A DNA stretch of 64,000 bases from Hydractinia symbiolongicarpus (Eukaryota; Cnidaria; Hydrozoa; Anthoathecata; Hydractiniidae). Below the pieces are notes generated by a model, which saw only the letters and a program-made list of their open reading frames with translations, did no database searches and had not been told where the DNA came from. Below, one piece after another: positions 13,116 to 25,372 of the stretch (within the stretch, counting starts at the first letter, position 1; each line of letters begins with the position of its first letter). The stretch lies in contig NC_079882.1 in NCBI RefSeq assembly GCF_029227915.1, forward strand, positions 10,788,001-10,852,000, in the 5' to 3' direction. The position numbers and the translations under genes were made by a program.

Positions 13116-14099
13116 TTACATATTTATGTCTTTTTTGATATCTTTCCTCTTTGCCAAGTCACTTTCTTCTGTTATACTCCTGCTTTCTATGATTGATAAA
13201 CCAAGGAACGCTTTCGAAATTTTATTACAACGTTTTTGTATCTGGCGACGCAGGATATATACAATAGGGTCGAGTATTGATCGCAGTAATAGCAACGTAA
13301 ACATAAAAACAAAAGTTACGTCATAATATGGCCGCGTAACATCAGATGCAACAAACATATTTATCACTGTGGGTAAAGTACAGACCGGAAATGACAACAC
13401 AACAACAAAAGCAGTCACCGTTGCTTTTCGTTCCCTTTTTACGATCTCGATTCTCAGTATATGTAAGTGAGGATCTACTGCAGGGTTTGGCTTTACAGAT
13501 GTTTTTCTAACGACGTAAATAATATATGCATAAACAACAATAAGAAAAAAATCTGCGACAAACATTAATATGGACAAAGTCAGAAGAAACAACGACTGCT
13601 TGGCTGTGTTATTGTTTTCCACACTCTCAGCGGCAGGGATTAGGCCAGCAATCCAAAGAAGTACCAGCAAACATACAATTTTCTTCTTGTTGATGTGATT
13701 TCGATGATAGAAGGGAAATCGAACAGAGATCAGTCTTTCAAGTGTTAACAACAGAATATGTAGTAATGATGCAATCAAAGCAAATTTGACTTGGTAACTT
13801 GTTAAGTATATTATCCAATATGGCAGCTTTACATCCAAGATAAAAAACATGAAATGCAACAAGCTGGCAAAACCCACTAAAAAGTTAGCACAGCATAAAC
13901 TTATCAAAATACTTTGTTCCGGTTTATAGACTCGTCCTGTATTCTTTATTTGCCTGACAATTAAAACTTTACCAGCTACAAAATTGAATAAAACCACGAA
14001 GAAGGATAAAACTAAAGCATAATTTGCCAGTCCTTTTAAAGCTGTCGAATTGTCATTGTACGACATATTTTTTGAACTGTTAAACGTTAAACACATCAC
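13116..14099 (-). CDS. Class A (rhodopsin-like) G-protein-coupled receptor, intronless
   Basis: The single open frame encodes 327 residues, within the usual size for short class A receptors, and shows seven hydrophobic segments: residues about 20-45, 62-88, 95-125, 143-162, 175-200, 228-255 and 262-288. The short N-terminus carries possible N-glycosylation sites (NSS, NST). TM3 ends ERLISVRFPF, a variant of the DRY motif. TM6 has FPVCTLP where CWxP is usual. TM7 has DPIVY in place of NPxxY. No cysteine is seen at the top of TM3 or in the second extracellular loop, so the usual disulfide seems missing. Absence of that disulfide together with DPxxY recalls the MECA group (melanocortin, cannabinoid and related receptors), but the ligand is unknown. 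Intronless receptor genes are common in cnidarians. An ATG at codon 12 is also possible. Confidence 0.85.
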   Translation of the reverse strand: MMCLTFNSSKNMSYNDNSTALKGLANYALVLSFFVVLFNFVAGKVLIVRQIKNTGRVYKPEQSILISLCCANFLVGFASLLHFMFFILDVKLPYWIIYLTSYQVKFALIASLLHILLLTLERLISVRFPFYHRNHINKKKIVCLLVLLWIAGLIPAAESVENNNTAKQSLFLLTLSILMFVADFFLIVVYAYIIYVVRKTSVKPNPAVDPHLHILRIEIVKRERKATVTAFVVVLSFPVCTLPTVINMFVASDVTRPYYDVTFVFMFTLLLLRSILDPIVYILRRQIQKRCNKISKAFLGLSIIESRSITEESDLAKRKDIKKDINM

Positions 14100-15335
14100 T
14101 TGATGTCATGTTTTTTTAAATAGTTTGTTGTTATGAGACACGATTAGTTACTGCTCTAATCACATTAAACATCGCGATTAAACAAACAACGGTAATAATC
14201 CTAAAAACTCTTTTTACAAAGATTTGCAACCTCGTTTCAAAGGCTTTCTTTTCCCGCTTTTTGTCATAACAAATGAAAATCCTTTTTGCTACATTGTTTT
14301 GATTGGAATACACATTTTTTTCACAAATATGCGGATCTGCAGATGATCCTATGCACTCCAACTTCGCATCTAGGTTGCGAAAACATGTATCATGTTCGTA
14401 AAGAAGCAATGGGCATCATCGCCGTAGTACAATAGTTCTACTGCAAATAATTTTAGGTTAAGTCTTTCTATGGACAGCAAATTAAGTTCAAGAATAAATT
14501 AGAACCTCTATGTACTTTTATTTTAATTTTTATGGTACTAGCTTAAGCAATGATATTGTTTACCTAACAAGGCACGCTTGGTTTTTCTAAAAAAAACTTA
14601 GTTAAAGCATAGATTAAAGAGAATGGAAGGGTTAAAACGACGGGGGGTGGAATTGTATTTTGTCCGGCACGGTGTTCTACGGATCGCAGGGGTATTAGTC
14701 CCCACTTTCGCGATTTATCTTTACCATAATGGCCAATTTGTTTTGGTTAAAAAGAACAAAGTTCAGGTTTAAGCAGCTGATATTTTTTTCTACAAGACAA
14801 TAACGTTTTTTCCTTTTTAACTAGTTGTCATATATTGGTGGTGAGAATAGAAGAAGAGTGTAAAATAGCTAGGCAGCTAGTATGCATTTTGGAACTGTAA
14901 ACTGACAAAAACGGCAGAAAAAGGCTTGCTTGGTACGCTAAGACTAGAGGCTGCTAGCACGCTAGCTTCTTTCTTTTTCAATAGACAACGTTCTAAGGAT
15001 AGAGGTTTATTTTTAATCATGTCATGTTATTTGAACAATGTGGTCTATTTTGCCTGTATGTGCTGTTTGATCCATCTGTCTAGCAGTCATTAAAACTGTT
15101 GTGTGTAAACACCTGTAAAGGGGGGAGGAGACTGTCAACATAAAAAGGTTTGTCACATACACATAGCAAATTTTTTCCACTAATGAGGTGTGGAGGATTA
15201 GGTTAAGTTTTTTGAAGATATTTATTCTGTGACAAATATCTCTCCTTCTAAAGTTTTTTCTTGATCTTTCTTTTATTTCTTATTTAGAAAGGTAGCTAGC
15301 TACGAGTAAAAGTATATAGCTAGCTTGCTACACAT

Positions 15336-15608
15336 GTTGCCATAGCTTAGAACAGTGGCTTATTTGTTTTAACTCTCCATTTTGTGCAGGAGACCAGGGT
15401 TCAATTCTTCTCAAGACATATGAGGGGAGATGGCACACTGTGTGGGCCGTTGGATGTTGCAGGAAAATGTCTTAGTAAAGTGTGGACCCTAAGTGGATCT
15501 GTGTAGCTTAAAATGAACATTAAATACTCGAGAACTCCCTTATCTAAGCTATGGCCCTTACTGGGAATAATAAATACGGTTATGTTCCTTAATGTTTGTG
15601 AGACTAGA
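15336..15608 (+). mobile_element. tRNA-derived SINE-like copy
   Basis: The head carries a B-box-like GGTTCAATTCTTC (about 15398), preceded by a degenerate A-box region. It matches, in opposite orientation, the copy at 53836-54160 along most of its length, including GCGTAGCT/TGTGTAGCTTAAAATGA-type and ATTAAATACTC segments and the tail TTTGTGAGACTAG. It is diverged, so probably old. Confidence 0.6.
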
Positions 15609-16162
15609 CTTTAAATAAGTGAGTCTATATTTATATCTACAAACTCCAAGATATTGATAGATCACTGAAAAATAATAGTGTATTTTAGCCTTAGGGAGTA
15701 AAAATGTTTGTCACCCTTGGTGTTTCATGAACATTTTCCATGAATTTGGTGCAATACGGGCGACAGTAAAAACAGTAAGGAAAGAAATCTGCTAGGGCTG
15801 AGGGTGGATGTTAAAAGACAAAATACTCTAAGCATAATGAACCTCTTTTGTTGTTGCCCACTACTTAGGCTATGTAGCCTAATCAGGGGACTCATCAAGT
15901 TAGGCAATAGGCAGTAGTTTAATTAGAACACTTGACTTTCTACAAGTAGTTTTGTTTTTCAAGTAATGGAATTTGGCTTGTAAAGTTTTAAATTTGACAC
16001 ATCACCTTAATTAGCAACGCATCACCTAATTAACCTACTTCCTTGGTTTGCAATAACTTAATTGGATGCAAAGCTATCTGAGATTAAAAAACAATAACAT
16101 TAACTATTTACTCATGGTGGCCTAACCTTGGAATTTTCTGTCAAGAGTATTCAGGGAATTGG

Positions 16163-16861
16163 TACCGTATTTTCCAGTATATAACCTGCGGGTTATAAAT
16201 TGATTTTTACGACTTCTACTGTTGGTGCATGTTATTATGTGGTGCGGGTGTTGTGATAAGTTTTATATTTTCTGTCATTTATTGTGAAATTTAAAGTTTA
16301 TACATTTAATGAAGAAAATAGTATCAACAGGATAAAATATATATATTAATATAACTGCATGCTCGATCCTATATCTACGTAATTCTGGAGATCATTTTTC
16401 TTTTGTGCTGAATGTAATTCTAATCTATTTATATCTCTGCAATCACATTGAGTACATTGAAATGATTTGCTTCTAGTAATTGAGCAATATAACAGGTATA
16501 ATTTTAGGGTTAATTGACACGTATTTCACAACCTAGTGCCCATGACTTAATTATTAATTCCTGTTAAAAATATTAGAAAATGTTAAAATTAAAGTATAGG
16601 TAATAATTTTCTTTTTTATCTTCGCTACCTTTGAGCAAAAGGTTGCCACTGAAAATATCAAAAATAAATATAAAATACAATTGATAAGACACACGCAACT
16701 ATCTCATCCTCATTGCTGCCATTCATTTTATCATGCACACTGTAATAGCCGAGATATAAATAGATAACACAATTCTATAAACAAAGAACATTCCTTATTT
16801 CGCTAAAAAATCTGAGCTGCGGGTTATACAAAGGTGCGGGTATATACCAGAAAATAAGGTA
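16163..16861. mobile_element. Non-autonomous TIR element, about 0.7 kb
   Basis: The left end TACCGTATTTTCCAGTATAT and the reverse complement of the right end, TACCTTATTTTCTGGTATAT, are matching terminal inverted repeats. Both are followed inward by GCGGGTTATA segments. No transposase coding is seen inside. A target duplication was not identified. Confidence 0.6.
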
Positions 16862-17222
16862 GCTTAATTAGGTTAAAAATCACAGAACGAGTCTACAACA
16901 TATATATACAGGCCTATCAATAACAAACCTTTGGTGAAAGGCATCTGATCGCACGTGCATGCCTCCACATCCAAAGATTTAACCAGATGTACTGCACATG
17001 TAAATCTTTGTTTATGTCTGTGAAATCTTTTCCAAAATATTGGTAAGTAATAGTAAGACTCGAAATTACGGAAATCTTGTCTTAACAATTGCACAAGGAC
17101 TGCTGGGAAATTAAAAAAACTCAAAACAGCCAACCAACCTGAATGTATGTTACACATTAAAATGAAGTAGGAGTATTGTAAGTGTTAATTTTTTAATTGC
17201 ATGCTTTTTATAGATAAAAGAA

Positions 17223-20200
17223 ATGTACATTTGTGGAGTTTTGTTCTTTATTCTCTTATTCACTGAACAAGGAATATGTAGAAATGCTGATTTTCACAAC
17301 AACAAAGTTTTATCTACAATAACATTTGGGAGTTGCAAGTAAGTAAAATTATTCTACTTTTTCTTTATACAGTACTATTATTTCTCACATCACAGTTTGT
17401 AATGTTGTCATCCATTTTTAAGACATCTTGCTCTCCGCCTTTCCCTCTTTCCTTTTACCTTTTTACGAACCACCTACCCCCAGGCAGTTCCACCACTCAC
17501 AGGCAAAAAGTCTCTCTTCTTTACAAATATTTCATTTAAGCACATACTTATTATATTGAAATATTGAAACTCAGTTCACACTTTCCCCTAGAGTTGGCTA
17601 TGGGTTGGTCATTAATTTTTTATTCACTTCTAGCCATCATGATGATGTACAGCCATTATGGTCAAAAATTATCAACCAAAATCCTGATTTATGGATTTGG
17701 TTAGGAGATGGTATGTTCCTTTTACTTATATGTTGGTACTGTGCCCGTTACAATGATGACCCTAATATTGATGTTGCAACATCCCAGTTTTAATTCTTTC
17801 CTAAACTGCACATTCTATATCCCAAAAAGGTCAGGAATTTAAACTTTTGCACCTTCGCATGGATTTATATGGAAGTGTCAGTTGTTATCACACTTTCACA
17901 AAATTAAATTAAAACATAAATCGAAAAAACTTTACAAAATTTTAGCCAGTAGGGCAAAGTATTTTTTATATATTTTTCTATAATAAAAATAACGTATAAT
18001 ATTTTTAAAATATGGTATTTCGACTTTGCTTCTTTGTGGATAATAATTACAGTTTTTCCTGTTAATTTTTTGTAACAAAATCTATTTGCAAAAATAGTTT
18101 TCTGTGTAAAAATTATGGTGGATTGAAAATAATTTATTTTTGTGTTGTTCTTTGATCATGGTTTATATCCTCAATATCCTTATGTTCCGATGTCTCTATA
18201 TTGAATTGTTTCACTCAAAAATATAATTAATTCCTAAGTTATTTATAAAAACTAGTCGTTAGCCCGTGGAAAAATCCACAGGTTCGCCCGTCGCAGCTAA
18301 GCTACCATTTTGCGTGACAGACAGACATATACTGGCATTATAATATAGGTAAGATGTGGCTGCACTGACCTTGTGCTTATTGGTTGATTTGAATGTGGTG
18401 TTTGTTTTAAGAAATTCCTGTGTGTTTAGTTTATTGGTTGAACTAACTGTAATTATTAGAGAAGCCTGATTTCAATATCCCTTAAGAAAACTTTACTATG
18501 TTCTGTCATGACCTTTTTTCTTGAAAATTTGTTTTTTATATACATGTTTTTTGTGTGGTACCTGCTGGCTTTGTGTAATCCGTGTGTGGTGCCCAACATA
18601 GGGTGCAAATACAAACATGCCATGTTGCGGCTTTTATCAACAGCCAGTTATGATTTTATGCTATATATTTTCTGTTAAGCTGTTTATGCCGATACAAGAA
18701 TATTGCCCTTTATCTGGGTCCCTTCTTCACTTGAAAATATGAAAGACAAATATGATCAGCAGAAGGAGAATTATGGATACAAGGTAAATATGACCATTTT
18801 GCAGTTAAATAAATGTTAAAACAAGTGGAAACAATTTTCCCCAACAATTTTCAGTAATTTGAGAAGCTTCTGTTGCTCTCCCTAATAAAAAACAGATCAC
18901 TAAAAAGATCAGAATTCAAGTTAATGGTATAAAATGCAAAAACATTACTTACGGTTAACTACTTCTCAGAGTCCTGTTTTTCTAAGCAATGAAAACACTT
19001 ATTTTTTTGCAAAGCTTATTTAAAATAAATCGTTATTTGCTTGTTAATTTAATTTTTAAATTATGTGTGGTCTAGCACCTGATGCGTATTAAGAAGTTAT
19101 GTTATGTTTGAGAAATGCCACTGTTTTAATAACCAGATAAGTGAGTGATATCTAAGATGTTAGCTCCAACAGTACTTTAATCATTTTTCCATTTTGTTTA
19201 CTTGGTTGTAGTCCAATATTAATGTTACAGAAATGTGCCGATCGGTTATTATACAAGAACTCTTATCAGATCTTCACATTAATAGTTTTTGTATCCCACT
19301 CTGGGTGACTGCTTTATCTTTTTTCAAGTTTTCTGTACCTGATATGGTCTCATCAATCTCCAACTGAACTCCAAAAAAACTCTGTTTTGGTTTTTAGGAA
19401 TTACTTGATCGTGGAACACCTGTGATTGGTGTGTGGGACGATCATGATTATGGGATTGATGGTGGGGGAAAGGTAAAAAACATAAAACATATATATTTGT
19501 AATTAGTTATTATTATTATGTTTTGGTATTTAATTTTTAAGATTACCTAACAAAGTTTAACTGTTGTATTTGCATCCAAAGTACATGCTAAACCAAATAC
19601 CAAACAAACCTGTATGCCTAGTTTTTTTAGTATTTTTTTTTTTAGGAATTTAAGTATCGTTTTCAATCTCAAAAAATATTTCTTGACTTTGTTGACGAAC
19701 CAATAGACAGTATACGACGGACAAGAAAAGGAATTTATGCTTCGTATTCTTATGGTACTGGTAATCAAATTGTGAAAGTAATTCTATTTTGTTGATTCTT
19801 TTGTATTTTTTTTTAGGATTTATGAACTTTTTTTGAGTCAATACAGGCACTGAGTATAAGGTTAAAAGTTGAAGGCTTTAGGCAAAGTAAAGGATTTGGG
19901 TTTTACCGTAATATCATCAAAACAGTATTATCCAATGTGCTCATAACTTATACATACATTCTTGTAATGATACTGATAAAGATTTTAAAATATAACTTAT
20001 AATGGTTTCTTAAGAAACTACAAATACTTCATTTAAAGATAAGCCTATAAACATTGTAAATTTTTATGTTCCTGCATGTAAATGTTTTGTGTTTTATTTA
20101 TTTGTATAGATTATTCTGCTAGATGTTCGTAGCCACATGGTAACAGGAAGTAGTTGTGATATTCTTGGTGATGAGCAATGGGAATGGCTGGAAAATCAAT

Positions 20201-22448
20201 TAAACGATGACGCACCGGAATTAATATTCATAGGAACAGGAAAACAGGTATAAGGTAACTTTTTCACCTGTTCAAGGATAATAAAACATCTCTAATTAAA
20301 CATACGTTTATATTTAGGTACTTTCGGATATTCCCTTTATCGATAAATGGATGAGCTGCGCTTCCAGTCTTGATCGACTGATATTTCTCGCCCAAAAGAG
20401 ATCAAAGGTAGCTAGAAAGTATTAAGTTGTTTTTTAATTTAATCAATTTTAATACGTAATAGCAAATGCGATAGCTACATTTTAATCTACTTTGTTTCAA
20501 TGGCCGAACTCCCGTGGAATTTTAAGGACGGGCAAACGTCTAGTCACTTGCATTACCGCTTGTTTATTATTCAAAAATGGTATAAAATCACGACATAGTG
20601 GTAAATATGCACGATGCAAATAGCGATGCAGAAAATGACAGGCGTGATTATGTGGATGTTAAAACAGGCTAATAGTTAGTTAATTATAATGCGTATGAAT
20701 TTCACTTTTTTTAGGTATTATTTCTGAGTGGCGATGTGCATTTTTCTGAAGTGAATTGTTTAAACTCTTCAGGAACTGGTAGGTGATGTTCCCTTAGGTT
20801 TTTACGTACAAATATCGTCCTTCATAGAAACGCACACAAGTTTTCTTATAACAAAGGAAAAGTAGAATTAAAATTAGTAGGAATTTGATGGAAAGTAATT
20901 TTTGAATAGCCGCAGCAAAAATGCTTCCCAACAATTTTCATTCCCCATAATGTTAGCGTTTTTTTTTTCGTTTTTGTAGGCTATCCCCTGTATGAGATCA
21001 CATCTAGTGGACTCACGCATTCTTGTTCTGCTTCGTTATTACCATCTGGTGTTTGTGATTGGACGTTAAAGTGAGCAATTCCCCCTTTTCTTATCCCTCA
21101 TGTCACACCTATAAACAACATTTTAACCATTCTAAAAAATCCCTGTAACAGCCACACGAAATCAATAACATTCTTTATTACGTAATAGGTTACCCAATAT
21201 ATGAATTAACATCCAGTGGAATGACTCACACATGTTCTTTTCCTAAACCTCACTCGTTGTGTACGTGGAGTCTAAAGTAAGTGCGTGAAAATTAAACGTA
21301 TCTTAAAAAGTGCAACGAAACGAATAGTTTGTAGTATAATCTTAAGTAATGTAAAATTTAACACCATCCTAATATTAAATCACTTACTTTTTCTCTACCG
21401 GTAAATATTTTGTGAACTGCTACTTTCATCACCAAAGCAAAAGATTGTCAATTAAAGTTTGATTTTTCAGAAATGTTGTGGCGTCAAGATATCGTGTGTC
21501 AAATGTAGTGACGGATAAAAATTTTGGTGTTATAAAAATTGACTGGGAAAGTAAGCCGGTATGCATTGACTTGGAAATGAAATTCATTTAACTAGATATT
21601 TATAGTGTAGTAAATAGGCAAAAAAACTGTTTGTGTTGATATGACAGCATAGTAAGGTAGGTGCCAATAGCAGAAGAATTCTCACATCTTTTATCTTGGG
21701 CATTTTTATGGAACGTTCTTTGCAATTCTATTCTAGTCTACAAAATACTTTTTAGGATTTCTGGTTGGATGCCTTAAACACTCACATTGCAATATTCTCA
21801 ACAAACCGTTACTTACTCTACTGACGCTTTCATGAAGCGCTATTTGTTTATATAAAAATTCTGCAGCAATCATATATAGTTTCTGCAAAAAAAAAGGAAT
21901 TTCGTTTCAAAATAATCACGGGTTTGTTTCTTAGATTAAAGTAACGTTTCACCTGGTCGGTGAGAATAGTATTTTATCATCGTTTTCGATTGTCACGGAT
22001 GATTTAACATTAGTAAGTCGATGCTGCTATTTTATTGTTGTTGTTTTTGTTGTGTTGTTGTGTTGTTGTTATTGTTATAATTGTTGTTGTTGTTGTTGAT
22101 CGTGTCTATTTTCTTTACTTTAGACTAGACACCCATCATCGTGTCCAGTTGCTATCGAACAACCGAACTGGTATTGGAAGCGATTATTTTGGTGTAGTGT
22201 CGTTTTAACGGTCGTTCTTCTGTGTTTGTTTGTCCTAAAGTAAGTTTTTTTTAACTGTTTAAAAAACGCACGTTTGCTTGTGGGTATATTTCATGCTTTC
22301 TTCTTTTAGAATACTTGACGTGATTGGACGGTGGATAGCATTAGAGTTGTTAAAAGATTTAGATATGAAAATAAAACGACGTATCAAAAAATTAAGACTT
22401 ATGGTCGGAGCAGTATATAAGAAAAAAAACAAGGAAAAAACGAATTGA
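17223..22448 (+). CDS. PhoD-like metallophosphatase, secretory with C-terminal membrane anchor, alternative exon pair
   Basis: Exons: 17223-17338, 17634-17710, 18680-18783, 19398-19472, 19646-19777, 20110-20247, 20318-20407, 20715-20778, then 20980-21070 OR 21189-21276, then 21471-21558, 21935-22012, 22124-22239, 22310-22448. The isoforms have 435 or 434 residues. The N-terminus MYICGVLFFILLF is a signal peptide. Family motifs appear in order: FGSCN, WLGDAVYAD (metal-binding Asp), WDDHDYG (metal-binding Asp/His), LLDVRSH, SGDVHFSE (metal-binding His), then TSSGLTH or TSSGMTH from the alternative exons. Exon 12 encodes a hydrophobic segment (LFWCSVVLTVVLLCLFVL), followed by a basic cytosolic tail. 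PhoD-type enzymes are metal-dependent phosphomonoesterases or phosphodiesterases. The topology suggests a lumenal or extracellular catalytic domain on an endomembrane or the cell surface. The substrate is unknown. All introns are GT-AG with consistent phases. Confidence 0.88.
18251..18294 (+). repeat. Dispersed repeat end with hairpin
   Basis: ACTAGTCGTTAGCCCGTGGA is followed by a stem-loop (CCCGTGGA / TCCACAGG). A related end lies inverted at about 20510-20553. Exons 3-7 lie between them, so these are two separate copies and not the two ends of one element. Confidence 0.45.
20510..20553 (-). repeat. Dispersed repeat end, second copy, inverted
   Basis: On the minus strand it reads ACTAGACGTTTGCCCGTCC and then a CCACGGGAG segment, matching the repeat at 18251. 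Confidence 0.4.
20980..21070 (+). other. Alternative exon 9a of the PhoD-like gene
   Basis: This 91-nt exon enters in phase 1 and exits in phase 2. It encodes YPLYEITSSGLTHSC and ends in CDWTLK. It is homologous to exon 9b, 118 bp downstream. Confidence 0.85.
21189..21276 (+). other. Alternative exon 9b of the PhoD-like gene
   Basis: This 88-nt exon has the same entry and exit phases as 9a. It encodes YPIYELTSSGMTHTC and ends in CTWSLK. Including both exons reads into a TGA six codons in, and skipping both reads into a TAG in exon 10, so only one of the pair gives a full-length protein. Confidence 0.85.
22033..22100 (+). repeat. GTT-rich microsatellite in intron 11
   Basis: Imperfect GTT/TGT repeats lie between exons 11 and 12 of the PhoD-like gene. 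Confidence 0.8.
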
Positions 22449-24435
22449 TATTTTTTTTTGTTTGGCTCGCAAAGCGTAGCATTATTGTTTTCCATCAGGC
22501 GAAATATTTCTGGCGCACAGCTTTGAAGCATTTTGGAAATTCCATCAGTCAGTAAATTAAATTTTGTATTCTATTGCAATATTACGCCTTGTGCTGGACA
22601 AAACTTCTATTTTTGAGGGCAAGTTTCGTCCACGTTTTTTTATGAGAAACAAGAAACGTTTTTATCTGTATCTTACATAAAGATGCGAATTGACGCTGTA
22701 ATGATTATTTAGTATGTAAAAGATATCCAGCTACATAAAGATGACTCAATTATTTTAGGATTTTCTGTATAAGATGTAACTATTTTAAGTGTATATTTTT
22801 TATAGACAAATTTGAATTTGTATTGAAGATCGTTTTATATTTTGAAAAGTCTAAATTTATTTGAATCATCCTAAGTGAGCTTTAAAAGGGATACGAAACG
22901 GCTGTTGGTATGCCACTTACACAAAAGTCGCGCTGATGGCGGTGGAAAAGTTGAGTAACTACCCAGCTATAAGTCAGATATGTTTTGATTCAGTTATACT
23001 CCATGACTCAAAGTACATTAGATTTCCTTGTTTTTGTTCGGAAAAAAAATCGCCTCAAGCGACTAAAGATCGAAGAGAAGTGATCTACTTTTAACTTTTA
23101 AATATAAACCCAGGGCTTCTGCAATTTCATAAACTTTTTATAGTGGGCTTTTACACGGAGAAGCTCAAACAAGCGAAACCATAACAGCTACTAAAACATA
23201 ATATAATGTACTAAGCAAAGAGAAACTTGTATAAAAAAGAGAAAGAATACTTGAAGGTAAAAAATTATAATCGGCCATTTGATTTTTATATTTTTATATA
23301 TAGGGGAGTCAGGAATTTTCGAAAAAAGTTCAATAACGATAATAATTTTTACTCCAAAGGAGAAAAAAAATTAATTCGAATAAATAAAATTTCAAGTAAT
23401 TGCTTGTTTAAATAAGTCATAAATATTTACAAGAATCTGTTGAGAAAAAAAGAAAAATGAAAATGACTTCAAATAAGATTGGGAGGAGATTGCCCCTATT
23501 TGAGAGAAATATAGATTGACCTGCTAACAAATTGAGATTTTTATGAGCAACTTTTTAGCTTATTTTCAGTGGATGATGCAGACGGTTGAAAGTGTTGTCA
23601 ACCTATTTAGAGCTATCATTTTTTAGCTTCCAACCGCCTGGCGAGCAAGGTAGAGCAAAGTTATACATATCTTAGTATTGTAAAAGTCATAGTCGGAGCG
23701 CCGGCAGCAAGAATGAATATTCTTTAAACATATCAAACTGCTAGTTACTGGCATACTAAAATATCACAGGTTGTGGTGTTCTTAGAGTTACATGAAATCA
23801 CTTTGAAGTAGTCGTTGATTCAACTTTGTTGCTAGGGCATTTTGCTTTTTTAAATTAATTTAATTGCCCGCTCCGCGAACACCTGCTTAGGGGCTAAGGA
23901 ATTTTGATACGAGGATGGTGTTGATATGGGATAAGATTTGAGTCGCGTTGCAGTGAATGAAAAAATCCACAAAGAAATAAATGTAAAAATATGTGTTCAT
24001 TTAAACCCAGCTACTAAGCTTTTATAAATCGAGACTTAATATAACTAATTTTCATGATGCAGAGTTGTTTAAAATTTTTCTCTGGTAAAGAGAGAATAGC
24101 TTAGTTAGTTTTACAGCAAGCAAATACCCTTATTTAATAAAAAGAGGGTTTACAACATGCCATGGCACACCCCTTTTAATAAAAACAGTTTGATTCATTC
24201 GTTACTTAATCACATATTTAATTACAATCGGGAAAAAACTCGAGGTTTAAGTTAGCCCATGGATATACGAAAGTAGTAGCTATATAGTAGCATATAATTT
24301 AGTATATCAATGGTATATATCTAAGACGAAGAAAATTTTAGTCACTCTCCCTGACGAAAATATACTGAATTCTTTATAGGTTTGCCTTTTCATAGTTAAT
24401 TAGCAAATATTTCTTGGGTTTAAGGCAATAAATAA

Positions 24436-24466
<31 letters not shown>

Positions 24467-24896
24467 ATACTGCTATATGCCGTAATTGCCAATGGTTAAT
24501 ATAAAATCTGGTTAAGCAAATTAAGCAGGAACCAAATTTTAACAATCTAATAAAAGCCAGTGGTAATATTATTAGTGAAGCATTTGTTAGGCCTTGAAAT
24601 CTTTTAGCAAGGGAAACTCTAGTCACCGATTTTTTCACGATCAGGTATTCGTTCTGATGGTTTACTTTATTGCAAAAGAATTATTAGTTTTAGATTATCT
24701 GTTCTTTTTTATCTCAAAGAACTGCTGTAAATTCTCGTTTTAACACAACCTCATCCCCAGGGCTTTTCTGCGGACAGATGGCACCATAATAATATCCATT
24801 TCCTTAGAATATCATAGGACTAGAGGAGACATTATGTTTTTTTTTTAATTTTAACGCTTGAGACAAAAACCTGGAATTTAAAACAAGCGCCTGGCC

Positions 24897-24966
24897 CAAC
24901 CTCGTTCCCAGGACCTGTTTTCTCTTTTTATATCGGGAGTCAGAAAAAGCCCTGGGGACGAGGTTG
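24897..24966. mobile_element. Fold-back element, best CAACCTCG-family copy
   Basis: The left arm CAACCTCGTTCCCAGG and right arm CCTGGGGACGAGGTTG pair at 15 of 16 positions around a 38-bp centre. It is too short to encode anything, so it would be non-autonomous. Confidence 0.75.
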
Positions 24967-25279
24967 CATAGTCTCCATTAAGCGCTTTTCCCAATTTTGC
25001 AACGTCAGATGACGAATACATAATTTGTGTCATGTCATGGAAACTTAATGACGCAAGCATCGTGTCTTAAAAACATTAGTAATGGCACACTTTGTAAATA
25101 AACCTGACATATTCCAAATCTGAACAATAAAAGATATTTGCGTGGGTGTAGTATGTTTGGCATGCTAATGTTATAAAAAGCTACCATTCACAATTGACAT
25201 TCACTGATGTTGCATGATATTTACTAACTGTCATCAGCATGCATTGATGTTTTATTCCAGTCTTGATCCAAGACCTGTT

Positions 25280-25372
25280 AATTCTCGTCCCCTGGGTCGT
25301 TATTACGGAGTTGATTGTTTTTCTGCCGCTATTAAACTAATCAAAAGCAAACTGCCCAGGGAACGAGGTTTG
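25280..25372. repeat. Fold-back element, CAACCTCG family
   Basis: The left segment TCTCGTCCCCTGGG and right segment GCCCAGGGAACGAGGTTTG are imperfect inverted repeats of the same family. Confidence 0.55.

Larger units (their letters stand above)
14100..17222. other. Intergenic with SINE-like and TIR elements
   Basis: No supported gene. It holds a SINE-like copy (15336-15608) and a TIR element (16163-16861). A 92-codon ORF at 14131-14409 (minus) has no recognisable features and is not called. Confidence 0.4.

Noticed and set aside
14131-14409. 92-codon minus-strand ORF upstream of the GPCR
   Set aside because: No recognisable domain or signal peptide and no splice link to the receptor; one hydrophobic segment alone is not enough.
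16873-17157. 94-codon minus-strand ORF before the PhoD-like gene
   Set aside because: Low support: no domain, and composition like surrounding AT-rich DNA.
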